Assembly: GCA_030913685.1 (NCBI GenBank)
Contig: CP133187.1
Location: 1,265,501-1,329,500 of the forward strand
Origin: Oscillospiraceae bacterium MB24-C1
Lineage (GTDB): Bacteria > Bacillota > Clostridia > Oscillospirales > Ruminococcaceae
Length of the DNA stretch: 64,000 nt
Direction: 5' to 3'
Shown: piece by piece, positions 50,635 to 61,551 of the stretch
Numbering within the stretch: position 1 is the first letter of the stretch
Layout of the letters: every line of letters begins with the position of its first letter
Notes under the pieces: generated by a model
What the model was told of the DNA's origin: nothing
Databases searched by the model: none
The model's input: only the letters and a program-made list of their open reading frames with translations
Translations under genes and position numbers: made by a program

Positions 50635-51642
50635 TTAGCCCTTTTTGCTCAGCGCCTCGTTCACTGCCACGGCGCAGGCGACAGTTGCACCCACCATGGG
50701 GTTGTTGCCCATGCCAATCAGACCCATCATGTCAACATGTGCGGGTACCGATGAGGACCCTGCAAATTGCGCATCGCCATGCATGCGGCCCATCGAGTCA
50801 GTCAGACCGTACGAAGCCGGCCCCGCCGCTACGTTGTCGGGATGCAGCGTTCTTCCGGTGCCGCCGCCTGAAGCCACCGAAAAGTAGCTTACGCTGTTGG
50901 AAAGAGCCCACTTTTTATAGGTACCAGCGACCAGATGCTGAAAACGTGTCGGATTGGTCGAGTTGCCGGTAATTGAGACATCAACATGCTCGAGCTTCAT
51001 AATAGCGACGCCCTCCAGCACCTCGTTGGCACCGTAGCAACGTACAGCCGCACGCTCCCCGCGGGAAAACGCCCGCTCTGAAACAACCGAAACCTCATTC
51101 TTGGTAAAATCATATTCGGTCTGCACATAGGTAAAACCGTTGATACGCGCAATAATATAGGCAGCATCTTTGCCAAGGCCATTCAAGATGACCTTCAGCG
51201 GCGTTTTACGTGCCTTGTTTGCAGTTTTGGCGATCCCGATTGCACCCTCTGCAGCCGCGAACGACTCATGTCCAGCCAAAAAGCAGAAGCATTTGGTCTC
51301 TTCACGCAGCAACATGGCACCTAAGTCGCCGTGACCTTGTCCAACGCCGCGCTCTTCTGCGACTGAACCGGGTACAGTAAAGGCCTGAAGGCCATTGCCA
51401 ATGAGACCGGCCGCCTCGACGGCACTTTTTGCACCCTTTTTCAACGCAATAGCAACACCAAGCGTATAAGCCCAAACCGCATTTTCAAATGCGATGGGCT
51501 GCACGCCCTTGACGATATAATCCACATTGATTCCGTTTTCAAAACACAATTCATTGGCTTCCTCTAAACTTTGAAAGCCATTGGCAGCCAGACAGGCGTT
51601 TATTTTGTCTATCCTGCGCTCCATTCCCTCAAATTTAACCAT
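50635..51642 (-). CDS. GGGtGRT-family protein
   Basis: The 335-residue product contains the sequence that names this uncharacterised family, SGGGTGRTLHPDN, near residue 255, followed by SYGLTDSMGRMHGDAQFAGSSSVPAHVDMMGLIGMGNNPMVG. No catalytic function is known. It is 14 bp downstream of a NifU-like gene, and the two occur together widely in anaerobes, so they probably act together, perhaps in Fe-S or one-carbon/radical chemistry. No N-terminal signal or membrane helix is evident, so it is cytoplasmic. Confidence 0.88.
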   Translation of the reverse strand: MVKFEGMERRIDKINACLAANGFQSLEEANELCFENGINVDYIVKGVQPIAFENAVWAYTLGVAIALKKGAKSAVEAAGLIGNGLQAFTVPGSVAEERGVGQGHGDLGAMLLREETKCFCFLAGHESFAAAEGAIGIAKTANKARKTPLKVILNGLGKDAAYIIARINGFTYVQTEYDFTKNEVSVVSERAFSRGERAAVRCYGANEVLEGVAIMKLEHVDVSITGNSTNPTRFQHLVAGTYKKWALSNSVSYFSVASGGGTGRTLHPDNVAAGPASYGLTDSMGRMHGDAQFAGSSSVPAHVDMMGLIGMGNNPMVGATVACAVAVNEALSKKG

Positions 51643-51656
51643 CTTGCAGCACCCCC

Positions 51657-52349
51657 TTAGAGTTCTCTAGGGTCGATATAGGAGGCTGCGCCTTCATATC
51701 GACCGTAGGTTCCTATGTTTTTTTCATAGGCAGTCTTTGCTTCCACACCGTGGCGGATATCTTCAAGCATTTTGCCCACTCGGACAAACTTATAGCCGAT
51801 GACTTCGCGGTTTTCGTCAAGCGCCATCTCAAGAATGTACCCCTCGACCATTTCAAGATAACGCACACCCTTGGCGCCAGTTGAAAAAATGGTCGCGGTC
51901 TGGCTGCGCAACCCCTTCCCGAGGTCCTCAAGCGCAGCGCCTATCGGCAGGCCGCCCTCTGAGAATGCGGTTTGGGTGCGTCCATAAACCAACTGCTTAA
52001 AAATTTCACGCATCGCCACGTTGATGGCGTCGCATACCAGATCGGTGTTAAGCGCTTCAAGGATGGTTTTTCCAGGCAGAATCTCGCCCGCCATCGCGGC
52101 AGAGTGAGTCATGCCAGAGCATCCAATTGTTTCGACCAACGCCTCCTGAATAATGCCGTCCTTGACGTTCAAGGTCAGCTTGCAGGTCCCCTGCTGGGGG
52201 GCGCACCAGCCCACACCATGCGAAAGCCCTGAAATATCGGTGATTTCCTTGGCTCTAATCCACTTGCCTTCTTCAGGAATTGGCGCAGGGCCATGACAGT
52301 GCAGGCAGCGCACCTGCTGCATCTGTTCAACTTCATGCGAATACTGCAA
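51657..52349 (-). CDS. NifU/IscU-like Fe-S scaffold protein (partner of GGGtGRT)
   Basis: The 230-residue product has the NifU-N/IscU fold with three cysteine positions: GWCAPQQGTC, then IGCSGMTHSAAMAG. An additional N-terminal CLHCHGP motif precedes the fold, and the C-terminal ~90 residues are an extension not seen in IscU. It may deliver clusters to the following GGGtGRT protein. ATG 52349 has AAGGAGG upstream. A promoter lies about 50 bp before the start on the minus strand. Confidence 0.83.
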   Translation of the reverse strand: MQYSHEVEQMQQVRCLHCHGPAPIPEEGKWIRAKEITDISGLSHGVGWCAPQQGTCKLTLNVKDGIIQEALVETIGCSGMTHSAAMAGEILPGKTILEALNTDLVCDAINVAMREIFKQLVYGRTQTAFSEGGLPIGAALEDLGKGLRSQTATIFSTGAKGVRYLEMVEGYILEMALDENREVIGYKFVRVGKMLEDIRHGVEAKTAYEKNIGTYGRYEGAASYIDPREL

Positions 52350-52400
52350 TTGATATTCCTCCTTATCGTTACCGTTTGGCAGCGTATATTTTCATGGGTA

Positions 52401-52429
52401 ATTATAGCACAGCCCGATCGCAACCGCAA
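52401..52429 (-). promoter_or_regulatory. Promoter of the NifU-like/GGGtGRT operon
   Basis: On the minus strand TTGCGG (52424-52429) and TATAAT (52401-52406) are 17 bp apart, with a TGC extension before the -10. The predicted start is near 52394. Confidence 0.7.
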
Positions 52430-52840
52430 TGAACTGCAAAACCAATGTGTTTTGTCGGCTTGCAGCCTCGGCTGGCAATTGAAAGGTTGATGTTGATGTT
52501 TTTTTGAACAAAATGCCGATTAAACCACGGCTTTCATTACGCCATTACCACTTTTTTAGCGGTCTGCAAGGCCTTGACTTTCGTCAAAAGTCACAGTTTT
52601 AGTTGTAATAATTTTACGGAAAACGTTTTTACGTTCTCCTCTCGGCATAGGGTTATTTACCTTAAAATGGATATTTTAGTTGCTTTTTGCGCATTATAAC
52701 CTGTATTTTGATACTTGAAGGGCCAACTGACGATTTTTTATGGAATTCATTTTCATGTTGTCTCGCTTTCAATAATTTGCTGCCTCTAGGAAGTTTAATA
52801 GCGAAACTTTTATCTGGCATTTATAGTGGTTAGTAATATT
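52430..52840. other. Intergenic region between NifU-like and MATE genes
   Basis: About 410 bp, AT-rich, with stops in all frames. A short TGACTT/AAGTCA hairpin lies near 52577-52592. I see no gene or recognised RNA. Confidence 0.5.
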
Positions 52841-52876
52841 AGTTGCATTGACAACTTTCTATTTCAGTGCTATGCT
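52841..52876 (+). promoter_or_regulatory. MATE-marR promoter with overlapping palindrome
   Basis: TTGACA (52848-52853), a 17-bp spacer and TATGCT (52871-52876). The inverted repeat AGTTG-CATTGA-CAACT (52841-52856) covers the -35 box, a typical place for a MarR repressor to act. Confidence 0.75.
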
Positions 52877-52914
52877 TAGGTAATACTTCCCTCATGAAAG
52901 GATTCATTATTTTT

Positions 52915-54315
52915 ATGGATACTGATGCTTCATTTCAAGCACAGCAAGATCAAAAATATATCATTATGACCCAAACGCCCATTCCGCAGCTGGTTGGTCG
53001 GCTGGCCATGCCCACAATCTGTGCCATGCTTATCACCGCCATCTATAACATGGCTGATACCTACTTTGTCAGCCAGATTGGCACCAGCGCATCGGCAGCA
53101 GTCGGGGTCATTTTTTCGTTGATGGCGATTATTCAGTCGGTGGGGTTCACCTTTGGTATCGGTTCTTCGGTGTTGGTCTCCCGCATGTTGGGCGAAAAAC
53201 GCAGACAGGAGGCCTGTGAATCGGTTGCGACAGCTTTTTTTACGGCGCTGGTTTTCGGTGCGCTGCTGTCGATCATCGGCCTTCTTTTTCTCGATGAGCT
53301 CGTATTACTTTTGGGTGCTACCGAAAGCATCGCCCCTTATGCCCGCGACTACGCCCGCTATATTCTTATCGGCGCGCCTTACATGGCGGCCAACTTTGTG
53401 TTGAACACTTCTCTGCGTGGACAAGGTAACGCCTTTTATGGCATGATTGGAATCATGTCGGGTGGTATTCTCAACATAGCGCTTGACCCGATCATGATCT
53501 TTCACATGGGCCTAGGCATCAGCGGCGCGGCGCTGGCCACCATCATCAGCCAGTTTGTCAGCTTCGTCATTCTTTTTTATTTTAATTTAGGTAAGCATGG
53601 TGCTCTTCCGCTTAAAATACGCAATGTGCGCCTGTCCTATAAACTGTTTGTCGATATCATCAGAGGCGGCACCCCCTCGCTGTTCCGTCAGGGGCTGGCC
53701 AGCATCGCCATGGTATTCATGATCCGTTGTTGCAAGCCATTTGGTGACCCGGCCATCGCTGCCATCAGCATCGTCACCCGTCTGATGATGTTTGTTATTT
53801 CGGCAATGATCGGCTTCGGGCAAGGCTTTCAGCCGGTTTGCGGCTTTAACTACGGTGCAAAGCGGTTTGACCGTGTCAAAGAATCGTTTTGGTTTTGTGA
53901 AAAAGTATCGCTTTTGATCCTCGTCATTGCAGGTGCGATCATGTTTTGGCTGGCACCGCAGGCCATCGCCGCTTTTAGGCGGGACGACCTTGAGGTTATT
54001 GCCATCGGTACCACAGCGTTAAGGCTGCAATGTCTTGTACTGCCACTGCAAAGCTTTTTCATCATGTCCAATATGTACCTACAATGCACCGGACAAAGCG
54101 GCCCCGCAACACTGCTAGCCAGTGCACGGCAGGGTATTTTCTTCTTGCCGGGCACGCTGATCTGGCCCGCACTGTTCGGCCTTTTAGGGGTTCAGATTGT
54201 GCAGCCGATATCGGACATCTGCTGCTTTGTCCTGGCTGTTTACTTGAGCCGCCGTTTTTTACGCGACTTAAACCAACAGCTTTCTGACCAATTGAGAGCG
54301 GAGGGAAAAGCATGA
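52915..54315 (+). CDS. MATE-family multidrug efflux transporter
   Basis: Na+- or H+-driven exporter of the DinF/NorM type. The 466-residue protein (ATG 52915, AAAGGA upstream; earlier ATGs overlap the promoter or lack a ribosome site) has twelve hydrophobic segments. Typical sequences are VGRLAMPTICAMLITAIYNMADTYFVSQIG near the N-terminus and GFGQGFQPVCGFNYGAKRFDRVKE in the second half. It overlaps the MarR gene by 4 bp (ATGA), so exporter and regulator are translated together. Confidence 0.92.
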   Translation: MDTDASFQAQQDQKYIIMTQTPIPQLVGRLAMPTICAMLITAIYNMADTYFVSQIGTSASAAVGVIFSLMAIIQSVGFTFGIGSSVLVSRMLGEKRRQEACESVATAFFTALVFGALLSIIGLLFLDELVLLLGATESIAPYARDYARYILIGAPYMAANFVLNTSLRGQGNAFYGMIGIMSGGILNIALDPIMIFHMGLGISGAALATIISQFVSFVILFYFNLGKHGALPLKIRNVRLSYKLFVDIIRGGTPSLFRQGLASIAMVFMIRCCKPFGDPAIAAISIVTRLMMFVISAMIGFGQGFQPVCGFNYGAKRFDRVKESFWFCEKVSLLILVIAGAIMFWLAPQAIAAFRRDDLEVIAIGTTALRLQCLVLPLQSFFIMSNMYLQCTGQSGPATLLASARQGIFFLPGTLIWPALFGLLGVQIVQPISDICCFVLAVYLSRRFLRDLNQQLSDQLRAEGKA

Positions 54316-54749
54316 ATCGCGCCATAGTACCTGCAAACAAATTCATTTCCATGATCTATCGGTATACCCGCCGTTATTTTGCCCGCGAGCTTCAGGCCTC
54401 CAAGCTGGACGCTGGGCAGCTGCCATTTTTGCTGCACCTCTACCGCTGCCCCGGCGTCACACAAGAACAGCTCTCCTGTGCGCTGGGCATGGATAAAGGC
54501 ACAACAGCACGCAGCGTGACACAGCTGGAAGAATGCGGCCTGGCCTATCGCACGCCGGATGAAAACGATCGCCGCATCAATCATGTATTCCCATCGCCGG
54601 CTGCCCTTGCGCGAGAGGACGAACTTTTCGCCATCATCGGCCGGCTGCACGAATTGCTCTTTGAAGGATTTTCTCCCGCGGAGCGCGCACAGGCGCTGTC
54701 GCTCATTATACGCATGAAGGACAATATTGAAAAGGAATTTTTAGAATAG
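54312..54749 (+). CDS. MarR-family regulator of the MATE exporter
   Basis: The 145-residue winged-helix protein shows the MarR pattern QLPFLLHLYRCPGVTQEQLSCALGMDKGTTARSVTQLEECGLAYRTPDENDRRIN, including the DxR wing (DENDRR). It overlaps the MATE gene. The palindrome on the MATE -35 box suggests autorepression, relieved by a drug-like ligand or thiol/oxidant. Confidence 0.92.
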   Translation: MNRAIVPANKFISMIYRYTRRYFARELQASKLDAGQLPFLLHLYRCPGVTQEQLSCALGMDKGTTARSVTQLEECGLAYRTPDENDRRINHVFPSPAALAREDELFAIIGRLHELLFEGFSPAERAQALSLIIRMKDNIEKEFLE

Positions 54750-54789
54750 CTGTCGGCGTTTTATTATCATTTTGTTGGAGGTAATAGGA

Positions 54790-55653
54790 ATGAAAAGCAT
54801 CGGGTTTATCGGCATCGGCGTCATGGGTGAATCAATGGCGCGCAATTTGAGCAGGCATGGGTTCAAAGTGTTCATTTATAACCGAACCAAATCAAAAGCT
54901 GAATCGCTAATTGCCGAGGGGCTTACTTGGTGCGACAGCGTAGCCGAGTGTACTGCCGGGCGCGATGCTGTCGTTACCATCGTCGGCTACCCCAAAGACG
55001 TCGAAGAGGTCTATTTCGGGGAAGGCGGCATTATCGCAAACGCGAGGCCGGGTGCATATATCATCGACATGACCACCACCAGCCCCCAACTTTCCAAACG
55101 TATCTATGAAGAAGCCCGCGCCCACGGTCTTTCTGCGCTGGATGCCCCGGTTTCAGGCGGCGACGGCGGTGCCAAAAATGGCACGCTGGCCATCATGGTC
55201 GGTGGCGACAAGCCGGCGTTCGATACCTGCATGCCGTTGTTTGAAGCAATGGGTAAAAATATTTTCTACGAAGGTCCGGCTGGCAGCGGTCAGCATGTTA
55301 AGATGGCAAACCAAATTGCCATTGCAGGTACCGTCACCGGTGTGTGTGAGGCAGTGGCTTATGCCCGTGCTGCAGGCGTAGACCTCGATACCATGCTCAA
55401 AACCATCGGGAGCGGCGCAGCGGCAAGCGCTCAGCTGCAAAAGGTCGCACCTAAAATGATCTCGAGCGATTTTGCACCCGGCTTTTATATCAAGCATTTT
55501 ATCAAGGACATGTCTATTGCACAGCAAGAAGCACAAGCCGTCGGATTGTCTCTTGAAATTTTACAGCAGGCCTGCCGGATGTATCAAAAGCTTGAGGCTG
55601 AGGGCAAGGGCGACAACGGCACGCAGGGCATTATTGAGTATTATGATAAATAG
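54790..55653 (+). CDS. NAD(P)-dependent beta-hydroxyacid dehydrogenase (3-HIBADH/GarR family)
   Basis: The 287-residue product has the Rossmann motif GFIGIGVMGESMA at the N-terminus, the substrate-binding DAPVSGGDGGAKNGTLAIMVGG, and the catalytic lysine in GQHVKMANQIAI. Such enzymes reduce tartronate semialdehyde or oxidise 3-hydroxyisobutyrate. ATG 54790 follows GGAGGTAATAGGA; the TTG at 54772 is an artefact of the long frame. It lies 40 bp behind marR and may be read through from that operon, though its function does not link to export. Confidence 0.9.
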   Translation: MKSIGFIGIGVMGESMARNLSRHGFKVFIYNRTKSKAESLIAEGLTWCDSVAECTAGRDAVVTIVGYPKDVEEVYFGEGGIIANARPGAYIIDMTTTSPQLSKRIYEEARAHGLSALDAPVSGGDGGAKNGTLAIMVGGDKPAFDTCMPLFEAMGKNIFYEGPAGSGQHVKMANQIAIAGTVTGVCEAVAYARAAGVDLDTMLKTIGSGAAASAQLQKVAPKMISSDFAPGFYIKHFIKDMSIAQQEAQAVGLSLEILQQACRMYQKLEAEGKGDNGTQGIIEYYDK

Positions 55654-55681
55654 CGCCGACTAAAACCGCGCAAAACAAAAG

Positions 55682-55714
55682 ACCCCCGTCTCCGAAGACT
55701 AGAAGACGGGTGCT
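55682..55714 (+). terminator. Terminator-like hairpin after the dehydrogenase gene
   Basis: CCGTCT pairs with AGACGG inside a larger GACCCCC...GGGT context. The sequence closely resembles the hairpin at 55777-55815, which suggests a duplicated terminator between the convergent genes. Confidence 0.55.
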
Positions 55715-55776
55715 TGCGTTAAAAGTAGCGCATTTAGAACTTATATAAAACGAGAAATTTTACTTTCTAAACACTG

Positions 55777-55815
55777 CGAGGCCCCCGTCTTCGAAACCGA
55801 ATACGGGGACCTCGC
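55777..55815 (-). terminator. groESL operon terminator
   Basis: GCGAGG(t)CCCCGT pairs with ACGGGG(g)CCTCGC on the minus strand, a 12-bp stem with one mismatch and a 13-base loop, 54 bp behind the groEL stop. The following minus-strand bases are moderately T-rich. Confidence 0.7.
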
Positions 55816-55868
55816 TATTTACACGCCATTCAGCGAACAGCGATTCTCTGTTAACCGCAGGGGGCTGC

Positions 55869-57863
<1,995 letters not shown>

Positions 57864-57890
57864 TTAGCACTCTAATCTTTTGAGTGCTAA
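57864..57890 (-). promoter_or_regulatory. CIRCE operator (HrcA binding site)
   Basis: TTAGCACTC-N9-GAGTGCTAA, an exact match to the CIRCE consensus, lies 40 bp upstream of groES. It implies repression by HrcA and induction by heat. hrcA itself is not in this window. Confidence 0.99.
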
Positions 57891-57894
57891 GAAT

Positions 57895-57922
57895 ATTCTA
57901 GCCTATTTTTCAAAAAAATCAA
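57895..57922 (-). promoter_or_regulatory. groES promoter
   Basis: On the minus strand TTGATT (57917-57922) and TAGAAT (57895-57900) with a 16-bp spacer. The start falls within the CIRCE box, as expected for HrcA control. Confidence 0.7.
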
Positions 57923-58316
57923 GGGATTTTTGAGATTTTTTTCAAAATTTACAACAAATTCATTTTTGTTTATCGCGGTTTAAATCTACAGTTCAATTCC
58001 AAACGGATTCTTGGAAATCGAAAAATATATTTAACTCTTTCTGGGCCAAGATGCTTAGTCATTTAAGAGCGCCATTTATTCTTTGTTTATAAACTGTGTG
58101 CCAATAACACATCGCTAGGTTGCCCCGATTAAAGCGCCGGTTACACCGTGCAGCTATTTTTGATAAAAATACTTTAAGCACAAACGATCTACGTCAATCA
58201 GGATTAAATCAGAAAATGCATATCGCGCATAACAGGTTTTTTTAAAACCCGAACGAGAATTCCCAGCTCAAAACTACCGAGGGCTTTTTCTACCTTTTTA
58301 GCTCTTAAATTTCGTA
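57923..58316. other. Intergenic region between groESL promoter and ZIP gene
   Basis: About 390 bp of AT-rich sequence with no supported gene, strong hairpin or repeat. Confidence 0.5.
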
Positions 58317-59084
58317 CTACAAACAGCAGTTGACCAACATTAACAAGATGCCAAACAGCACCCCTGCAACGCCGTAGCCCGGCTTTTTACCGCACAGTGC
58401 CTCTGGCAACAGTTCGGCTACCGAAATTGCGCTCATCAGTCCCGCAATGCCACAAAACATCATGGCGAGCCCACGCTCGGTGAGCACCGGTTGCAAAAAG
58501 CGCAGCGCCAGCAACGCGCCCAGCGGCTCCGCTGCGCCCGAGACCGTTGCCAGCAGCAGTGCGGGCGGGCGGCGCTGGAGCGCGGCATATATCGGCAAGG
58601 CAATTGATATTCCCTCCGGAATGTTGTGCAGCGCAATAGCGGTGCAGAGCCTTATCCCCATGTTGACGTTCTGACTCGCACTTAAAAAGACCGCCATACC
58701 TTCGGGCAGATTATGTATCATCAGCGCCAGCATCGAAAACAACCCCAGCCGCAGCAGTTGCCGTTCTCGCTGGGTACCGATCCGCTCAAACCCGCTGGGC
58801 AGTGCAGAATCTAGCAGCTGAGAGCAAAGCATACCCGCCGAGCAAGAAAAAACCGCCACAGCGGCACCGGCCGCCCCCGGCATCTCAAACAACAGCACCT
58901 CGGTCGCTTGTGGCAGCAGTTCAAGTAACGAGACAGCCAACATAACCCCGGCCGAAAAACCCAGCGCAAACGTCAGCAACGACGCTTTTGGGCGTCGTAC
59001 CGCCACGGCGAGCAGCGCGCCAATCACAGTAGCACCTCCGGCCGCCGCACTTAAAGCCAGCGGTATGATTGCATTTTGTGGCAC
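58317..59084 (-). CDS. ZIP-family divalent metal transporter (ZupT type)
   Basis: Importer of zinc, iron or manganese. The 255-residue product has eight hydrophobic segments and the two paired metal motifs of ZupT proteins, HNLPEGMAVFL in helix IV and HNIPEGISIALP in helix V, which form the binuclear site. A third conserved patch is SGAAEPLGALLAL. It stands alone between groESL and a plus-strand gene; no regulator site was recognised. Confidence 0.92.
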   Translation of the reverse strand: MPQNAIIPLALSAAAGGATVIGALLAVAVRRPKASLLTFALGFSAGVMLAVSLLELLPQATEVLLFEMPGAAGAAVAVFSCSAGMLCSQLLDSALPSGFERIGTQRERQLLRLGLFSMLALMIHNLPEGMAVFLSASQNVNMGIRLCTAIALHNIPEGISIALPIYAALQRRPPALLLATVSGAAEPLGALLALRFLQPVLTERGLAMMFCGIAGLMSAISVAELLPEALCGKKPGYGVAGVLFGILLMLVNCCL

Positions 59085-59183
59085 AGTGCATCACTCCTTT
59101 TACGGCGGCCAATCTTTTGTTGCCACCACATCAATAGCTATTCACCTCAAAGGCAAATTATTTGCTCATCGGTTGCTGCGCGA

Positions 59184-59235
59184 TTGACAAAATACCCTTT
59201 CGGGTGGTAATCTTTTTATATCATTTAATGATATA
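59184..59235 (+). promoter_or_regulatory. Promoter and palindrome before the 559-residue membrane protein
   Basis: TTGACA (59184-59189) and TAATCT (59208-59213) with an 18-bp spacer. Just downstream, TATATCATT-T-AATGATATA (59217-59235) is an exact 9-1-9 palindrome covering the predicted start site, a good position for a repressor. Confidence 0.6.
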
Positions 59236-59326
59236 TTTGGAAAAGTTTAATCGGCACAGCATAATATTGCATATTTATGTACAAAAGAAATTATAACAGC
59301 AGACTTCAACAGGAAGGAACAAGACG

Positions 59327-61006
59327 ATGAAAAAAATGAGAAAATCAAAGCCCTTTGTCTATACAGCAGTAACCGTTTTGCTTGCGTTCTATGCGTTTAG
59401 CAGCGCTGTCAACTTTAATCCGATGTACAGCGACGGTGCATTTTTTTGGTGTGCCGCTATAAGCGCCTACACCCTGACATGGTGCGTCTTTAAATTGGGT
59501 GGTGCTATCTTACGGTTGGATTCAGGCATTCCCGGTCGCGGACCGATCAACCTGGATACAATAAATTTCAAATTATTCCCCAAAGTGGCAAAACTGCTTT
59601 TAATAGTGCCGTGGGTACTGTTTATAGGCATCAATATATTTTCGACACCATTGTTCCACTATAAGACTTATCGCGACCAGCTTGGCGCTGTTAGTCAACA
59701 GGTGTTCTCCAGCGACATGCAAGCCGTCGATCTCTCTCAGGTGCCGATTGTTGATAAAGAGCTTGCCCGAAAACTGGCGGATAAAAAGCTTGGCGAGCGC
59801 GCTTCGCTTGGCAGCCAAGTCGTCCTCGGCGAGCCAACAATACAGATGAACAACAACAAGCTCATTTGGGCAGTACCGCTTTATCATTCTGGTGTTTTTA
59901 AATGGTTGACTAATCTTTCGGGAACCCCTGGTTACATTGTCGTATCCGCAACCAATGTCAACGATGTCGATTATGTTGAAGGGCACAAAATTAAATACCA
60001 ACCCCAATCACACCTCATGTACGATATCGGCCGTCATACACGTTTTACCGCCGCTTTGTTTGAGGGAATAACCGATTTTTCTTTCGAGCTTGACGATTCC
60101 GGCGTCCCTTATTGGATCGTGACCACCTACAAGAATTTGCGCGGTTTCGCGCTTCCAGAAGCGACCGGTGTCATTATTGTCAACGCCTCAACGGGCGCGA
60201 CTCAAAAACACGATATTACAAACGTCCCCGAGTGGGTAGACCGCGTACAGCCAGAATATTTTATTCGTAGACAAATCGCAAACCAGGGCGAATATGTTCA
60301 CGGCATATTTAACTTCGCCGACAAGGATAAGTTCCAACCGTCAGAAGGTCAGGCGGTTGTTTATAACAATGGGCGTTGCTATCTGTTTACTGGGCTAACC
60401 AGCGTAGGCAATGACGAAAGCGCCATCGGGTTTATGATGGTGAACATGGTTACTAAAAAACCCTTGCTCTATCAGATGAACGGTGCAACCGAATACGCCG
60501 CACAAGGCTCAGCACAGGGCAAGGTTCAACACCTTGGCTATTACGCTTCATTCCCGCTTATCATCAACGTGGACAGTGTTCCCACCTATTTTATGACGCT
60601 CAAGGATCGGGAGGGGCTGATCAAACAGTACGCCTTGGTCTCAGTGTCCAACTATTCCACCGTGGGGGTTGGCGAAACGATAACTCAGGCGTATCGAAAC
60701 TACCAGACAGCACTGCGCCAAAGCAACGACAGCAGTCAACTTTTGCCTTCATCCGGCTCAGAACAAAAACTGACAGGCACCGTAGAACGCATTGCAAGCC
60801 AATATAATGGCGAGGATACAATTTACTTTGTCATTTTATCCGATTATAAAAATAAGATTTATACCGTTAATTCAAGTCTCTCTTCCGAACTTGCGCTCAC
60901 CCGTGAAGGGGACCGTGTGAAAATCACGTACTGGGGAGACGGACAAAACACACAACCGATTGTTGAGACCACCGGTTTTGACAACTTACAATATATGCAA
61001 AAATAA
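59327..61006 (+). CDS. Large membrane protein with extracytoplasmic region and OB-like C-terminus
   Basis: I do not recognise a named family. The 559-residue product has three membrane helices (about 12-30, 38-58 and 86-105), then a long extracytoplasmic part. Repeated strand-rich blocks end with aromatic motifs such as LIWAVPLYHSGVFKWL and VPYWIVTTYK. These resemble CvpA- or PepSY-like beta folds only loosely. The last ~80 residues (LTGTVERIASQYNG then ILSDYKNKIYTVNSSL and EGDRVKITYWG) look like an OB-fold. AGGAAGGAA precedes the ATG. A phosphoesterase gene follows after 23 bp. Function is unknown. Confidence 0.6.
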   Translation: MKKMRKSKPFVYTAVTVLLAFYAFSSAVNFNPMYSDGAFFWCAAISAYTLTWCVFKLGGAILRLDSGIPGRGPINLDTINFKLFPKVAKLLLIVPWVLFIGINIFSTPLFHYKTYRDQLGAVSQQVFSSDMQAVDLSQVPIVDKELARKLADKKLGERASLGSQVVLGEPTIQMNNNKLIWAVPLYHSGVFKWLTNLSGTPGYIVVSATNVNDVDYVEGHKIKYQPQSHLMYDIGRHTRFTAALFEGITDFSFELDDSGVPYWIVTTYKNLRGFALPEATGVIIVNASTGATQKHDITNVPEWVDRVQPEYFIRRQIANQGEYVHGIFNFADKDKFQPSEGQAVVYNNGRCYLFTGLTSVGNDESAIGFMMVNMVTKKPLLYQMNGATEYAAQGSAQGKVQHLGYYASFPLIINVDSVPTYFMTLKDREGLIKQYALVSVSNYSTVGVGETITQAYRNYQTALRQSNDSSQLLPSSGSEQKLTGTVERIASQYNGEDTIYFVILSDYKNKIYTVNSSLSSELALTREGDRVKITYWGDGQNTQPIVETTGFDNLQYMQK

Positions 61007-61029
61007 CATTCTGACAGAAGGAAACTTTG

Positions 61030-61509
61030 ATGAGGATTCTTGTCGTCTCAGACACTCACCACGATTTTGACACGCTCTACCGCCTTGTACTGCGCGAAAA
61101 AGACCGTATCGACCTGCTGTTGCACCTTGGTGACGGCGCACAGGATGTTGACGATCTGCGTGCCGTGTGGCCACTGCTGTCGATGCGTTTTGTGCGGGGC
61201 AACTGCGACTACACTTCCACCGCGCCAGATACAGCGGTGGTCGAGGCGGACGGCGTGCGCCTGCTTCTGACACATGGTCACCTGTTCAACGTCAATTATA
61301 CGACCGAACGACTGGCAGCCGAGGCAAGGCGGCAAAACGCCACAGTGGCGCTGTTCGGGCACACCCATCGTCAGCTCTGCCGCAGCGAGCTGGGCGTGCA
61401 GGTGATGAACCCCGGTAGCCTTAGCAAACCCCGTGACGGCAAGTTTGGCTATGGCGTGATAGAAACCGTACAAGGTCAGCCGGTCTGTTCACTGCACCGG
61501 TTTGAATAA
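61030..61509 (+). CDS. MJ0936/YfcE-type metallophosphoesterase
   Basis: The 159-residue product has the calcineurin-like metal motifs VSDTHHD, LHLGDGAQD, RGNCDY, LTHGHLF and FGHTHR in order, all intact, so a dinuclear phosphodiesterase is expected. ATG 61030 is chosen over TTG 61027 because AGAAGGAAA is better placed. It lies 23 bp behind the large membrane protein gene. In many Firmicutes this gene follows rdgB/rph, which is not the case here. Confidence 0.93.
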   Translation: MRILVVSDTHHDFDTLYRLVLREKDRIDLLLHLGDGAQDVDDLRAVWPLLSMRFVRGNCDYTSTAPDTAVVEADGVRLLLTHGHLFNVNYTTERLAAEARRQNATVALFGHTHRQLCRSELGVQVMNPGSLSKPRDGKFGYGVIETVQGQPVCSLHRFE

Positions 61510-61551
61510 AAACAGTGTACACTGTCAAAACACCCGATTCGTTCAATATTA

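Noticed and set aside
61512-61525. 14-bp palindrome ACAGTGTACACTGT after the phosphoesterase gene
   Set aside because: Exact, but short and placed directly after a stop codon with no nearby promoter; likely chance or a minor hairpin.
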